Source: Raphanus sativus (lineage: Eukaryota; Streptophyta; Magnoliopsida; Brassicales; Brassicaceae). Taken from it: a stretch of DNA of 64,000 nt. The notes below the pieces were generated by a model that did no database searches, was not told where the DNA came from, and was given only the letters and a program-made list of their open reading frames with translations. The stretch is from the NCBI RefSeq assembly GCF_000801105.2, contig NC_079514.1, forward strand, positions 27,924,227 to 27,988,226, given 5' to 3'. Shown piece by piece: positions 22,001 to 33,718 of the stretch. Position 1 is the first letter of the stretch. Each line of letters starts with the position of its first letter. A program made the translations under genes and the position numbers.

Positions 22001-24099
22001 TGAACCAATAGCTTTCTCCTCTTCGATTCGGTCTCCGGCATGCGGTTGGTGGCGGCGCGTGTGGTGGTTTTCGAGTTCCTCCTTAATAAATCTGGCGGTT
22101 CTGGTGCTTAATAGTAGTCAAGAGGTCCTCTCACATTCGTCATTCTCTCTGATTTCCTTGTACTGTTGAGGCTTCTAGCGTCTTAATGGATGCGAGATCG
22201 TCTTTGGTGTCGTCGGCTGCCGTGACCAGTGGTAACTCGTCCACTTCAGAGGTTGACAAAACCCTTAGCTGTTTTAAGGGGACCTGTGTCAAGGGACAAT
22301 ACTGTGTCTTCTGGTCAATGTCTCCTTTTATCCTTATCGAGACGCGTGTGGAGTCTGGCTCATCCCATCTACGGCGGTTCCACCTGAATCTTCTGGTGGA
22401 CCTCACTCATTTTCTTTTTAAGGTCATCGCTCTCGGTCTAATGACACTCACGAACCAATGAATTTTTGGTCGAGAATAATCCCGCTCAACCAGTTTCAAG
22501 TTGGTTCGACCAGAATTAAATAAAAATCAACCCGGTGAATCAATGCCTCAACGCCGCTGTCTTGTGGTCAAAAAGCCTTCCCCTGATAGTTCTGGTTGAG
22601 TTGTAATTATTTTGGTTGAGCTTTATTCAAGTTGGACAAGGTTAGTCGAAATCAGAATGAAATTCAAGAGACAAGAAATTTTAATCGGAAACTATCCGAA
22701 GATTATCGACCAGCTTCTAAAATTTCTCTTGATCTGTTTCTTGTTCAGCACCTCTTCAGTCTGGTTGCCTAATCATGAAAGGTCTGATGCCATGCACCTT
22801 CTTGCTTGCTTAACTTATTTAGTAATTGGCACATGACAATCACAAGTTCTTGTGTGTGCTTGCTTCCTTTCTTAATTAGTTATGATTGGTTGGAGATAGA
22901 TTTAGAGAAAGGAAAGGACAGCATTTCCTGAATCAAATTAGTTATGATTGGTTGGTAATTTCGCTTTGAATTAATTTTTTTTGAACCGCTAACTAACTGA
23001 TGTGAATTGTCTAGACCTAAGCTGAACTGAAGTGATCATTTCCTGAATCAAACTTGTCTTAACTGAGCTTATCTGATCTAGGAAGAGTAGAACCGATCTT
23101 CAACTAAATTGATTTAAGTTGTTTAGATTGAACCAAAATGTAGGATTGTTGATGTTCTGAACTGAACTGCTCTGTATTTAGGACAGTGGTCGAGTGAAGA
23201 CTGAAGTATCAACTTGATCCCTTCCATTAAACCGTTAACTCTCAATACTTGGTTAAGGAGTTAAGCTAACAGTCCAATCAATCCTTGGAGCCATTCAGTC
23301 TCTTGGTACGGTGCAGTGACGGATGAGTTGTTGAGTTAAACATAGTAACCAATCCAACCTTAACCATTCTCAGGTCCATTCAGCTTTGCTCAATTACAAG
23401 TCAAGTCTTGTCCAAGCCAGTTTCAAGACTTATCTTTGGATGTGGTGATAAATCACATATGAGTGTGTGATTGAATGGAATTAAATTATTTCAGTTAGTT
23501 AGTAAAGTCTCTGAATTCTTGTGACTTTTGTTGTGTTTACTTAGTGTAAACACTTATACTTGAGGTTAACTCGATTCTTAGTACTTCTCCTGAATATAAG
23601 TATGACATTATAATCAAACGATTATGGATTAGTTATGGATTAATCTTGGATTAATTATAAAATAATTCTAGACTAATTATGGTTTAATATTTTATTAATT
23701 AAGGATTAAATATGGATTAATTAAAATAAATTTTAATTTTGAAATTATTTTGGAAGTAAAAACATGTGAAGTCTTATTATATTCACTATCCCTAAAGTTT
23801 CTGCATTACCGTGACTTGGTCCTGCGAACGGAACAAGGTCGTAAAGACACGATGATGGGTAGCTCCCTCGAAACCGTGTACAGCATGACGAGCAGTGTCA
23901 AATCTTCATATTGGAGTTTGAAGATGATGGTGACGCTAACTCATTAGGTTCAGTTATCCTTAGTGGTTTCTCGGGTCTAGTATATATATTGTATTATATG
24001 AGTATGGTGACGAGCGTATGTTGTGGTAGTGATGTTTAAAATAAAAATTAACAATATTGGTTGATATACTAAAGTTTAGTATACTAATACTTGCATGAT
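22001..24099. other. Intergenic DNA, no gene recognised
   Basis: Short reading frames near 22140-22460 on both strands show no family resemblance. Around 22980-23240 words such as gaactgaactg and cttaactgagctt recur weakly. From about 23740 the sequence may be the outer part of the 5' LTR of the element starting at 24100, but the 3' copy is interrupted there, so this cannot be shown by comparison. Confidence 0.35.
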
Positions 24100-24612
24100 C
24101 ATGTATATGCATTTGATAATTGTTTGATTTATTATTGATTGTGTAGTTGGATCTAGATTCACTAAGTAAATTAGTTACTTAGGACTCATTCGTGTGTATA
24201 CAGATAAACCTTAGGTGGCGGGATGTTTATTCTTTTGGACTAGAAGGAACGGCATAATCAGCAGTAGCTTTCTTGTCCTTGCAATATACCTTTTGATGTA
24301 TATTTACTTAAAACGTTGTTGGGCGTAAGATAAAACTATAACCCTTTGTAAGATGTTTAAAGTAAATAAGTAATGTATAAAAGATGTTTATAAATGATGA
24401 TTTCTCATATGATATTAGTCCTTGTTTGCGACAAACTAACTATCGGTTATTGCTTTGTCGGGTTGAAAAGGCTACAGTGATATCTGATACGAGCGTTGAT
24501 GTTCTTTGGTTGCTGTTCTAAGTTGATTCAAAGTATTTCGAGAATCTCGGGTCGGCCTTTGAGGGACATCGAACTTGTCATTTCTGGTCATTTATGATCA
24601 GGGGTGTCACCA
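24100..24612 (+). repeat. 5' LTR (visible homologous part)
   Basis: Aligned by eye with 26426-26951; ends ggggtgtcacca just before the primer site. The true left end may be further upstream, because the 3' copy is disrupted at this point by a fold-back insertion. Confidence 0.65.
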
Positions 24613-24799
24613 AGGTAGTATCAGAGCATTGTTATACGATGCTAGAATGAGACTTGTTTCAAATGTTTTTCGGAAAAAAATGTGTCACAAGGATAATTAG
24701 AACATGCTGGTTTGCTCCTTCTTTTAGGGATATATAGAACTGAGTAGAAACTTACTGTGATCTTTCGTTGCGGATTCCACCGAGCCAAGCACTTTTTGG

Positions 24800-26175
24800 A
24801 TGTCGTGGAGGTCCAAACCTCCTGATTCCTATTTCATCAACATCTTCAGACTCTTCACCACCATCTACTCCAGAAACACTTCTGAGCTCAAGCTTTTAGT
24901 ACCACTTTCGAGCTTTAGCTTTAAGACTGACCCGTCTGAAGGGTCATATGATGAAACACCTGTGCACATGCCTTTGTCTCCAGACCTGTACATTATGAAC
25001 ATCGAGCTAGATGTGGTACACAATGGTCCGATATACGTAAATCATCCAAAAGATGATGCATCTCCTACCGGTCATATTCCACCAGACCCTGCCGCACCTA
25101 TTCTGGCAGCATATAGTGGCCATTCTAGAATTGATGACTGAGATGGTAAATTTGCAACATCAAGCACTGAATTCACATCATGCTCAGCCAGATCTAGTAC
25201 CTACCACTTCTCATTCAGACTTCCTGAAGATAGTCATGATTATGAAGAGCTTGGAGACGAAGCATTACCAAGGAGGAACCAATCCCTGATGCATGGCTGC
25301 ACAACCTCAAACAGAACTTCGTTGTAACTCATTGTCTGGTACAATTTAAGAAGGACTTGACTGTTTAAATATCTGGAGAAGGACACCATTAGTTGGTGGC
25401 TATGTGTAGAGAAGAATTTTGGAGGTTTTGGTATGAGTTAGGTTGACTTCCGTACAACGTTCGTTAGAAAGTGCTTTTTCCTGGAGACTTGTGATCAATT
25501 GGAGATCAAGTTTATGAAGCTAGTTCAGGGAGGATTATCAGTTTTGAGGTATGAGGTAGGCTTTACCTGTCTCAGGAAGTACGTTATGGCCAAGAGGACG
25601 AGATGATGATTATCTGAAAGTTCCTTCGGGGACTTAGCCTGGATATCCGAAGTAGACTCGAAGCAGTGGAGTTTGATAGGCTTGCTGATCTAGTTGAGTG
25701 TGCAGTGAATGTTTAGGAAGTCATTTAGGCTGAGAGAGCTTTTGCTAGCCATTCCGCACCACTAAAATGCCCATCTTATCCATTCCAGAATCATCCCTCT
25801 TCGATTATGCAGAGAGGACGAGGAGGTAGAGTTTTTTGGGGAGGTCGTTCGGGAGGACCGAGATCTATAACCCTGACTTGTTTTAGTGGTGGCCATCTGG
25901 GCCATGTTAGGTGAGATTGTCCGGCCGTTGGGACAGTTTTAACGGCTATACCATTTCACATCACTTGTTTCACATGTGGAGAACAAGGACATTACGCGAC
26001 ATCCTGTCCACGCACCCATCCTATTCAGCCTATTTTTTAGTGTTCCACCAGTTGGACCAGTTAACCAACTTTTATTCTTACCTCCGGCTAAGCTTCAAGA
26101 CACTTCTAGTAGGGCTTACGCTTTTGAGTTAATAGGACTATCCAGACCACCGGAGGGTCCGATTTCTGGCTTGTT
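24800..26175 (+). pseudogene. Gag relic with CCHC zinc knuckle
   Basis: Frames broken by several stops and shifts encode a gag-like sequence. Readable parts include RSRLEAVEFDRLADLVECA, an Arg/Gly-rich stretch (RGRGGR...GGRSGG) and the knuckle CFTCGEQGHYATSCP near 25965-26010, followed by THPIQP-like residues. The knuckle binds genomic RNA in retrotransposon particles. The pattern suits Ty3/gypsy gag. The first frame from 24800 may be part of the N-terminus but is poorly conserved. Confidence 0.65.
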
Positions 26176-26278
26176 TTCTTAAATAACTGAGTGTTGCATA
26201 ATTTATTGAAAAGTAAAAATATATGATTGGTGCCTTAGTGGTATAAAATTATGATAAAGTGGTTGAGTAAATAATTTA

Positions 26279-26404
26279 CGGTAAAGTCAATTACTGTCAG
26301 GAAATTTTCCTTGTGGGCGGATTATCCGTCCATATCATGTTTATAATTGTTTGACGGATAATCCACCCACAAGGAAAAGTTCCTGACATTAGTTGACTTT
26401 ACCG
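26279..26404. repeat. Fold-back element with 52-bp arms
   Basis: Arms at 26279-26330 (CGGTAAAGTCAA...GGATTATCCGTC) and 26353-26404 (GACGGATAATCC...TTGACTTTACCG) are near-perfect inverted copies around a 22-bp loop. It sits at the junction where the 3' LTR homology begins. Transcription would give a long near-perfect hairpin. Confidence 0.85.
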
Positions 26405-26425
26405 TCAATTGTCTGACGGTAAAGT

Positions 26426-26951
26426 GTATATGGATTTGATAATTGTTTGATTTATTATTGATTGTGTACTTGTATCTAGATTCACTCATTAAACTAGTTA
26501 GTCACAACTCATTCGTGTGTGCATGTAACCCTTAGACAGGAGACTTACTCTTTTGGACTAAAAGAAACGTCATAATCACGGTAGGTTTGTTGTCCTTGCA
26601 ACATACCTTTTGATGTATATTTACTTAAGAACATTTTTGGGTGTAGGATAAAACTATAACGCTTTGTAAAATGTTTGAAGTAAATAGATAATATATAAAA
26701 GAGCTGACAAAAAATGTATAAAAGATGTTTATAAATGATGGCTTTTCATATGATAATTGTTTTTGTCAGGGATGAACTAACTATCGGGTATTCCTTTGTC
26801 ATGTTGAAAAGACAAGAGTGATATGTGATAGGAGCGTTGGTGTTCTATGATTGCTGGTCTAAGGTGACTGAAGTATTTCTAGAACTTTGGGCCAGCCTTC
26901 AAGGGATATATACCATGTTAATTTCCAGTCATCTAAGATTAGGGGTGTCAC
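26426..26951 (+). repeat. 3' LTR (visible homologous part)
   Basis: Shares the order and wording of 24100-24612, ending attaggggtgtcaca. It contains an extra gagctgacaaaaaatgtataaaa segment relative to the 5' copy, a small internal duplication. Confidence 0.65.
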
Positions 26952-27358
26952 ACTTGGTGTCGGTGTAGTAGTAGTTTTCCAGGTCTGTTCTTGTCTCGGT
27001 TCAAGATGGGTCCTTCTCTCCTGCGGTGGACGAGAGCTTTTCTGATGATGAATTGGCCGTTTTGCGATGTGGCAGTCAGAGTTTGAGTTTCGCTCAGAAG
27101 ATGTAGCTTGCTCTGATGGTTCTGTGTCGGTTCGTAGTAACCAGTTGGATAGAACCGGTTTCCGGTTTAGGGTTTGTTCTTGGACCAATCCCTTTGTTCA
27201 TTTCTTTATATTGTAATATCTTTTTTTAAACCCTCTATCTTCAAGCCCATAACACAAATTCATTTAACAAAGCGCAGCGCTTGGATGTGTGGACACGTGT
27301 CAGCTGGACGACTCCCAAATTTCTTACCTAGCATCCGACGTGGAGCCCCCAGATAGAG
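26952..27358. other. Intergenic DNA right of the gag-only element
   Basis: No gene or repeat family recognised. Codon-like composition on both strands gives short open stretches, but none resembles a known protein. Confidence 0.35.
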
Positions 27359-27374
27359 AAGAAAATCCTTTTTA

Positions 27375-27547
27375 ACGCTGATTTATTATGATATTACAAT
27401 TAATAGAAAGATTACATAGACAATTCGACAACCGACAATACTATATGTCTTATGAAGATCTACGCTTAACTGCATCATCTGAGCCGAACCCCAGACCTGG
27501 GTGTAGAAGCCTTTAGATCTTAACCATTAGGCTACGATGTTTTCACA
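27375..27547 (-). mobile_element. tRNA-derived SINE with 16-bp target duplication
   Basis: On the minus strand the element begins with a tRNA-like head: gtagcctaatggttaag (A box), then ccaggtctggggttcggctc (B box), followed by a unique AT-richer tail. It is flanked by a perfect 16-bp direct repeat AAGAAAATCCTTTTTA at 27359-27374 and 27548-27563. A Pol III promoter head and a long direct repeat are diagnostic of SINE retroposition by LINE machinery. The perfect duplication suggests a fairly recent insertion. Confidence 0.88.
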
Positions 27548-27598
27548 AAGAAAATCCTTTTTATATAATAATATATTTATTTCATGTTGTATTAGAAC

Positions 27599-27995
27599 TA
27601 GTGTTTTAAAAACCGGATTGATTCGGTGGTTTTAGAACATGTTCGACCATGAACCGGTTATATAGTTGGGTTGGATCTAATTATTGGTTCGAACATGAAT
27701 CGTTACCGGATTAGATCTCAAAACTACTAAATTGAATAAAAATCATTAAAACCATCAAAAATTTGTAAACCAACTATATAAACAAAAAGTAGTTTATTTA
27801 TATTTATAATGTTTTATATCTGATATTTATTTATATTGTAATTATGTATCATATATATAAATATTATTCTAAATTTATATAATATTAAAATATATTAAAC
27901 CAAATTATTGAACTAGATTTGATTCGATCAAATTATATTGAATCATGATCTAAATATTTTCTGATTCAGCTTCCATTCTGGTTTTAAAAACACTA
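27599..27995. mobile_element. TIR MITE, possibly hAT-type (397 bp)
   Basis: The left end TAGTGTTTTAAAAACCGGATT and right end complementary to TAGTGTTTTTAAAACCAGAAT form imperfect terminal inverted repeats. The flanks (tagaac before, taggaac after) are similar but do not make a clean 8-bp duplication. The interior is AT-rich with no coding sequence. Confidence 0.6.
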
Positions 27996-28878
27996 TAGGA
28001 ACAGATCCTAATTCCTAAGTATATGTGGGACATTGATTTTGTAAATGTATTTGTAACGGTGGTAACCAGAATATTAATCTAGTTATATTTTTCTTTTGTC
28101 GGCAGATTATACTCTTGACGTTCCACAAGAGTAATATGCATTTTTATTTATTAAAAATTAAATTTATATAATTCATTTATCATTTTATTCAACTTTTAAT
28201 AAATTAAATTATTAATAGTTAAATTAATTTTCTTGAAATTCATAGTTGTTATTATTAAAATAATAAAAAATTATGAAAAGACAAAACCAATTTTTGTTAG
28301 CCAATATATATATATATATATATATATTCGTTTTAAATTGGGCATACATTTTAACAAAATATTTAATTTTTTACATTTTGTAATAAGATATTATTAATTA
28401 TCTAACTTATCATATTTCAACCACCACTAAAAAAAAAAAAAATTTCAACCACTAAAAAATTTTTGTAAAATATAAAAAATCATATTGTATAAAAATTAAT
28501 AAATTTTATATTGAAAACGAAAATGATCTACAAATTGAAACATAATTTTTTTTCAACAAAATAATAATAATTATAATTTTTTTCTAAAATGTCATCTACT
28601 AAAAATCGGAAATTGGAGTATGTTTATTACCGTGAAATTTCAATTTACCGTAGTTACATAGCGTTCGGTTCAAATCCCACAAAGATCCCTGTTTCGCAGC
28701 AGCATCGCAAGGATTATTCACACGCTCTCTCCTAATGATTTTCTGAATCGTAACTCGTAAGTACATTTATATAACCTTTTTCTCAGATCCCAACGTCTCA
28801 TAGTTTCTCAGATTTAGAAATTGAAAACGGATTCGTCGTCGTCAATCACAGATCTGTTCTACTCTCGCATATCACCTC
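27996..28878. other. Upstream region of the GDT1-like gene
   Basis: AT-rich DNA with an (AT)n run at about 28306-28327. Around 28640-28878 the sequence becomes less AT-rich with pyrimidine-rich stretches, likely the promoter-proximal region and 5' UTR of the gene starting at 28879. No clear TATA box could be fixed. Confidence 0.4.
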
Positions 28879-30933
28879 ATGGGTCTCATCACCCGCCGCC
28901 TGCTTCTCGTCTTCTTCTTCATCTTCATTTCCGCCATCTCTGCGCAGGTATTACATTTTCCTCGATGGATTCGTCTATTTTTGTTCTTTTATATAACTAA
29001 TAACGATTTTGCTCCTTTACTAGGATTCTGGGGTTGATAATGAGACGCAGGAATCTGAACGATCTGGTAAAGAGCTTGGCCGTCGTGGAATGGTGATTTG
29101 AATCTGCTTTTCGCTTTTTGCTTTTTCGAATTTGAATCTCTATAGAGAGCTTTTAAAGATTCATAGATTCTCTTATTTTCGATTTGAAGATTGGCACTGA
29201 TCGAATCGGAGTTGATGCTGCTGGTGACAATCTTGATTTGAACCTCGAAGGCACTGGCCCTGGTGTCTTTGATGCTTTGTTTTCGAGTTTCTCCATGATA
29301 CTTGTCACCGAGGTTCGTTTCCCTGTTTTCGATTTGTGTTGATTTGGTTCCAAGTCAGAGTGTAATCTTTATTTTCTCAGATTGGCGATGAGACTTTCAT
29401 AATAGCGGCACTGATGGCTATGCGACACCCGAAAGCTACTGTTTTGTCTGGTGCTCTTTCAGCTTTGTTTGTTATGACCGTAAGTGCTAGATCTCTTGGG
29501 ATTTGTAAAGGAAGGGTAATGTGTATTCTCCTTATGATTCTCCTTTATTCTGTATAGATACTTTCCACTGGACTTGGTAGGATAGTGCCAAACTTGATTT
29601 CGAGGAAGCACACTAACAGCGCTGCTACAGGTAATGTTTAGTGTCCCACTGTTAACATTTTCTTTTATTGATTACATTTTGTTAGCTGAGATATATTGAG
29701 AGGGGTATGTATGTAACCTCTAGTCTGCATACTATATGGTTATGATTTTTGTCCCCCATTTTGTGTTAACCATAGCTTACAACTTGTCCAATCATATTTC
29801 TATGGCTCTTATGATCACAATATACAACTCTACCTGACTTGAACTGTATAGCTTGGTACCTAAAATGTAAGGATTTGAAGTGTTTACTAGAAAGGCAGCT
29901 ATCATTATTATTGAATTCTCATATCTCTGTCAGCATTGTTGCACTTAATAAGAAGTTTATGTGGGTGAGTTTCATTGAAGGATCATATTCTTACATCTTT
30001 GATCATGCAGTTCTCTATGCATTTTTTGGTCTACGACTTCTCTACATTGCTTGGAGGTCATCTGATTCAAAGTCGAATCAGAAGAAGGAAATGGAGGAAG
30101 TAAGTAGTTCTCGAGCTACCTATGTTGCCACTTGTTTGGTTCTTGCTAGAGATTTTGCGTGACTTTCTTATTAGTTTACTCACATTTGAAGTTAGAAATA
30201 TCTTTCCATTCTCTGTTCCTGGACTTGTTTATGAACTATGACGTTGACTAACTTCCCATTATTTGTGCTAAAGGTTGAGGAGAAGCTTGAGTCAGGCCAA
30301 GGGAAGACACCCTTCCGTCGCTTTTTCTCAAGATTTTGTACCCCAATATTTCTAGAGGTTTTCTTCTGTTATCTTAGATGCTTTCGCGTGTTTTGTTTAC
30401 AGCTAAAAGTACATTGATCATACTTGCCAGTAATTGAGCTTTGAATTTCTCAAGGTTTATTTATTTATAGAGTCGTAGGTTACATACAATTCCATTTTCC
30501 TGTCATACATGCTAATATTTTTCTCAAAGATAACTTTGACCTTTCTCATTTATCTATGTGCAGTCCTTCATCTTAACCTTTCTAGCCGAATGGGGAGACC
30601 GTAGCCAGATTGCAACAATAGCTGTAAGAGAAAGTCCTTTTCATCTCTCATTCTTTCCATACCTAACTCAGTCTTTGGACTTTGCCCGCTAAGATTTAAA
30701 CTTGTGGGGGTTATCAAAACAATCTACTTGTGTCTCATGTGAAGTTGGCGACGCACAAGAACGCTATAGGAGTGGCGATAGGGGCATCAGTAGGACACAC
30801 AATTTGTACATCGCTGGCGGTTGTAGGAGGAAGCATGTTGGCTTCAAGGATCTCACAACGCACGGTCGCTACTGTTGGGGGCTTACTCTTCCTCGGCTTT
30901 TCAGTCTCTTCCTATTTCTACCCTCCACTGTAG
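28879..30933 (+). CDS. GDT1-like (UPF0016/TMEM165) cation transporter, PML3-like
   Basis: Nine exons with GT-AG introns encode 284 aa: 28879-28947, 29024-29092, 29190-29312, 29381-29479, 29558-29630, 30011-30099, 30274-30357, 30564-30623, 30745-30933. A signal-type N-terminus (about 1-22) is followed by a variable stretch and two UPF0016 repeats. Each repeat carries the ion-binding motif, EIGDET (87-92) and EWGDRS (211-216). A charged loop (about 145-185) separates them, and about six membrane segments are expected. The family exchanges Mn2+ or Ca2+ for protons; the signal-bearing, non-plastid form is expected in Golgi membranes, supplying Mn to glycosyltransferases. The sequence is closest to Arabidopsis GDT1-like protein 3 as I recall it. 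All exon joins keep the family sequence intact, so the gene appears functional. Confidence 0.93.
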
Positions 30934-31406
30934 TTGTTTTGCACTATGCTACATTTCTGCATTCTAAATGTGCTTCTTTCCTTTGCTTGCGAAAAGTGAG
31001 TTTTAGAGACATCTCAAGTAAAAATATCTCTCTGTATAATTTTTCCCCTTTGATTGTTGTATGGGTTCGATGACGAAACCAAAGTAATCCAAAGCCAATG
31101 TTTTTGCTTTAAGTGTAACGAAACTAATTAAGGGTGTGATTGACTCATTGGTGAGCATTCGGGTAGTCAAAAGTGGAGAAATGGATCGAAATAAGTGAGA
31201 TTCATTTTTATTCTTTTTGAACACATAGTGAGATTCATAATAATATAACAGATTATGCATTATACTGAAAAGTTAATTAAGTATTTAACTGAAAATATAT
31301 TAGAAAACATAAGAGCATCACCTAAAATAACCCCATTATTAGTAGTGCTCTAATACGCTAAAGTTTCAAGCTTTACTTTTAAATATATATATGGTGACTA
31401 CTACTT
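30934..31406. other. Shared 3' region of convergent GDT1-like and ABCG genes
   Basis: About 470 bp tail-to-tail spacer, probably containing both 3' UTRs. Nothing else is recognised apart from an AT-rich segment with agagcatcacctaaaa near 31314, a common kind of MITE-like word. Confidence 0.5.
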
Positions 31407-33554
31407 TCACGTCCTCTTATTTTTGCTCCCGAACAGCAAGGCGAAGTAAAACAAGATCCTAAAGAAGAGCCCCGAAGCTAGCGTAATCCACAAACAATCC
31501 CACTTACTCAATTGAGTAATACCTTGCTGTGTAAGTAAGTCATACCCAGTCTTCAAGCACGTGGACTGTGTTATCCTCCTGCTTAGAGATGTACTTAGCG
31601 TTTCAAGAAGCTCCACCTTTTTCACATCGCTAACTCCTCCGAGAAGCGTACCATCGAATACTTGGACTCCCTTAACAAAGCAACGAGACGGGTCATCAAA
31701 CTCATTGATTAACACAGCTTCGTATGGATACTTTACAGGTGAAATGTAATGAAACCAAATCCAGTAGCTCGGAATACGATCACGGACAACGTAGAACCCA
31801 CTCAAGAGTAAACAGTAGGCGACATAGGCAATGGTGACCATGTAACTTAACATGATATGCGGAACAAGACCGGATATGAAAGTAACGACGGAGGATCCAG
31901 ACCAAAACGAGGCGTAGATTATAAGGCAATAGAAGACGAAGCCTTCTAACCCGCCGCGCAAACCAACCGTCCAGAATGTTATCGAGGAAAATACCAAAGA
32001 CGGGGCAATAAGCTGAGGTAGGGACACCAGGGAGTGTGACATGACATAAGAAGATGTTCTGTACGCATTGCGAGTTGTCTCTCTCAAGAAAATGTATCGT
32101 TCTTGGATAAAAACCGGTACATTGTCTAAACACAAGTAGAACGTCGTGGGCACGATAAATGCGAAGAAAGTCAATCTCTCTTGTGCACCTTTTGGAGTGT
32201 TGTCTAACTTCCAGTAGACAGTGGCTAAGAGAAATGCGGTGACCATAACGATGGCGATCCGTGTTCCTAGGAGCTCAGGCATCCGGATCCAGTTTTTCAT
32301 GTAACGTTTGGCTAATATGAACGTTTCGAATAGTGACGGATTTGTGTATGAAGATACTGTTTCCGTGGAAGTGAGATTAGCTCCAGATGATCCCGAGACT
32401 AGTTTGCCTCTTGATACACTCTCAATTATTGCTTCTTTTAAAGATAAGCCTTGTGGGGTGGCTCGAGCTGATTGGCTGAGTCCAAGATTGTCTAGCTGCC
32501 ACTTCTCATTGAACTCAACCAACTCTCTTGTTCCTTCAGTGGACCCTTCGAGTTTTGGAACTAAATCGAGTGCGAACTCAATGATGTTCTCTTTCTCAGG
32601 GATTGTATGTCCCAATTTAGACAAGAAGTGAGGAAGACTAGCCGGAGAGCCACTAAAAACATTCTTCCCTTGAGATAAGATGATGAGGCGATCAAGCAAC
32701 TCTATGATTCGAGTGCTAGGCTGATGGATCGACATAACCACGATGCTGCCACTTTGAGCGATTCGTTTAAGAACCTTCACCACCATAAACGCGCTGGTGG
32801 AATCCAACCCCGATGTAGGTTCGTCAAGGAACAAGACAATAGGGTCGTGGATGATGTCGATACCGATCGAAACGCGTCGCCTCTCTCCGCCGGAGACGCC
32901 ACGGTGTCCTTCGTCTCCTATAACCGTATCTTCCGCATTTCTGAGACCTAGCTGGTCGATTACGGCTTGGACGCGCTCCATCTTCTTTGACTTGGGGAAG
33001 CTTCTCGGGAGACGAAACTCGGAAGCGAACATTAATGTTTCTTTAACGGTGAGCATCGGGAAGAGAAGATCGTCTTGCATCACGTATGCTGATATCACTT
33101 TCAACAGCTGTGACTGCAAAACATTCTCTCCGTTTAGCGTCACAGACCCTCGGAGACTCTCCTTTGCAACACGTCCCGCCAGTGCATCGATCAAGGTGGA
33201 CTTCCCGGCCCCGCTTGCACCGAGAACGGCCAGGATATTTCCATCGCAAGCCTCTCCTGAAACATCATCGAGTAGAGTCTTCACTGTGTTGGAGCTTCGC
33301 GGCCGCCGCCGCGAGAAATCAAACCACCGGGGAGATGTGACCTTGTATTCAAGATTGTTAAAGGCTAAGACGAACCGCACAGGTTTTACGTGCAAAGCCT
33401 CGACATGTATAATGCTATGAGCTGGATCATCGCTTCTGTTGGGGACAGAGCTCGAGTCTTCTTTCCGGAAACTGTCGCAGTCTGTTAGCAACTCCACGAG
33501 CGTAGGTGATCCGACGGAAATGGTACAGTGCGGTTCCTCCAAAGCACGTTGCAT
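31407..33554 (-). CDS. ABC transporter G family half-transporter, ABCG19-like
   Basis: A single uninterrupted frame of 715 aa. The nucleotide-binding domain lies first: Walker A GASGAGKST (112-120), Q-loop Gln160, signature VSGGERRR (220-227), Walker B LFLDEPTSG (241-249) and switch His277. The ABC2-type membrane domain with about six helices fills roughly 420-690. This NBD-then-TMD half-size order defines plant ABCG/WBC proteins, which must pair with themselves or a partner. The N-terminus (SPTLVELLTDCDSFRK) and C-terminus (LLFGSKNKRT) point to the Arabidopsis ABCG16-19 group, most like ABCG19 in my recollection; this group is intronless, as here. ABCG19 has been linked to kanamycin tolerance; natural substrates are uncertain. 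The start is the first ATG in frame, with a TATA box about 160 bp upstream. All catalytic motifs are intact. Confidence 0.93.
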   Translation of the reverse strand: MQRALEEPHCTISVGSPTLVELLTDCDSFRKEDSSSVPNRSDDPAHSIIHVEALHVKPVRFVLAFNNLEYKVTSPRWFDFSRRRPRSSNTVKTLLDDVSGEACDGNILAVLGASGAGKSTLIDALAGRVAKESLRGSVTLNGENVLQSQLLKVISAYVMQDDLLFPMLTVKETLMFASEFRLPRSFPKSKKMERVQAVIDQLGLRNAEDTVIGDEGHRGVSGGERRRVSIGIDIIHDPIVLFLDEPTSGLDSTSAFMVVKVLKRIAQSGSIVVMSIHQPSTRIIELLDRLIILSQGKNVFSGSPASLPHFLSKLGHTIPEKENIIEFALDLVPKLEGSTEGTRELVEFNEKWQLDNLGLSQSARATPQGLSLKEAIIESVSRGKLVSGSSGANLTSTETVSSYTNPSLFETFILAKRYMKNWIRMPELLGTRIAIVMVTAFLLATVYWKLDNTPKGAQERLTFFAFIVPTTFYLCLDNVPVFIQERYIFLRETTRNAYRTSSYVMSHSLVSLPQLIAPSLVFSSITFWTVGLRGGLEGFVFYCLIIYASFWSGSSVVTFISGLVPHIMLSYMVTIAYVAYCLLLSGFYVVRDRIPSYWIWFHYISPVKYPYEAVLINEFDDPSRCFVKGVQVFDGTLLGGVSDVKKVELLETLSTSLSRRITQSTCLKTGYDLLTQQGITQLSKWDCLWITLASGLFFRILFYFALLFGSKNKRT

Positions 33555-33710
33555 CTCGGTATTTTTGAGAGAACTGATAAAATAGTAATACAGCTCGTAA
33601 TTACCGTTTTAAGTTATGGAAACAAACTGATATGCTTTCTTGTGAAATCAGAAAGTTCTTACAAGTACTGCTTCTCTTAATAATGGACAAGAGTGGTCCG
33701 CTACGTTGAG

Positions 33711-33718
33711 TATTTATA
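33711..33718 (-). promoter_or_regulatory. TATA box of the ABCG gene
   Basis: On the minus strand TATAAATA lies about 160 bp upstream of the ABCG start codon, a usual distance allowing for a 5' UTR of roughly 120 bases. No other TATA-like word is as well placed. Confidence 0.6.

Larger units (their letters stand above)
24100..26951 (+). mobile_element. Gag-only LTR retrotransposon (gypsy-like, non-autonomous)
   Basis: Direct repeats at 24100-24612 and 26426-26951 share long runs such as gatttgataattgtttgatttat, ccttttgatgtatatttactta and aggggtgtcac. Just after the first is ggtagtatcagagc, a decayed Met-tRNA primer site. Between them is a broken gag with a CCHC zinc knuckle. No protease, integrase or reverse transcriptase is present, so it would depend on a partner element. 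The LTRs are clearly diverged, implying an old insertion. Confidence 0.75.

Noticed and set aside
32797..33420. 207-codon frame antisense to the ABCG gene
   Set aside because: It mirrors the conserved ATP-binding region on the other strand; its residues have no family resemblance.
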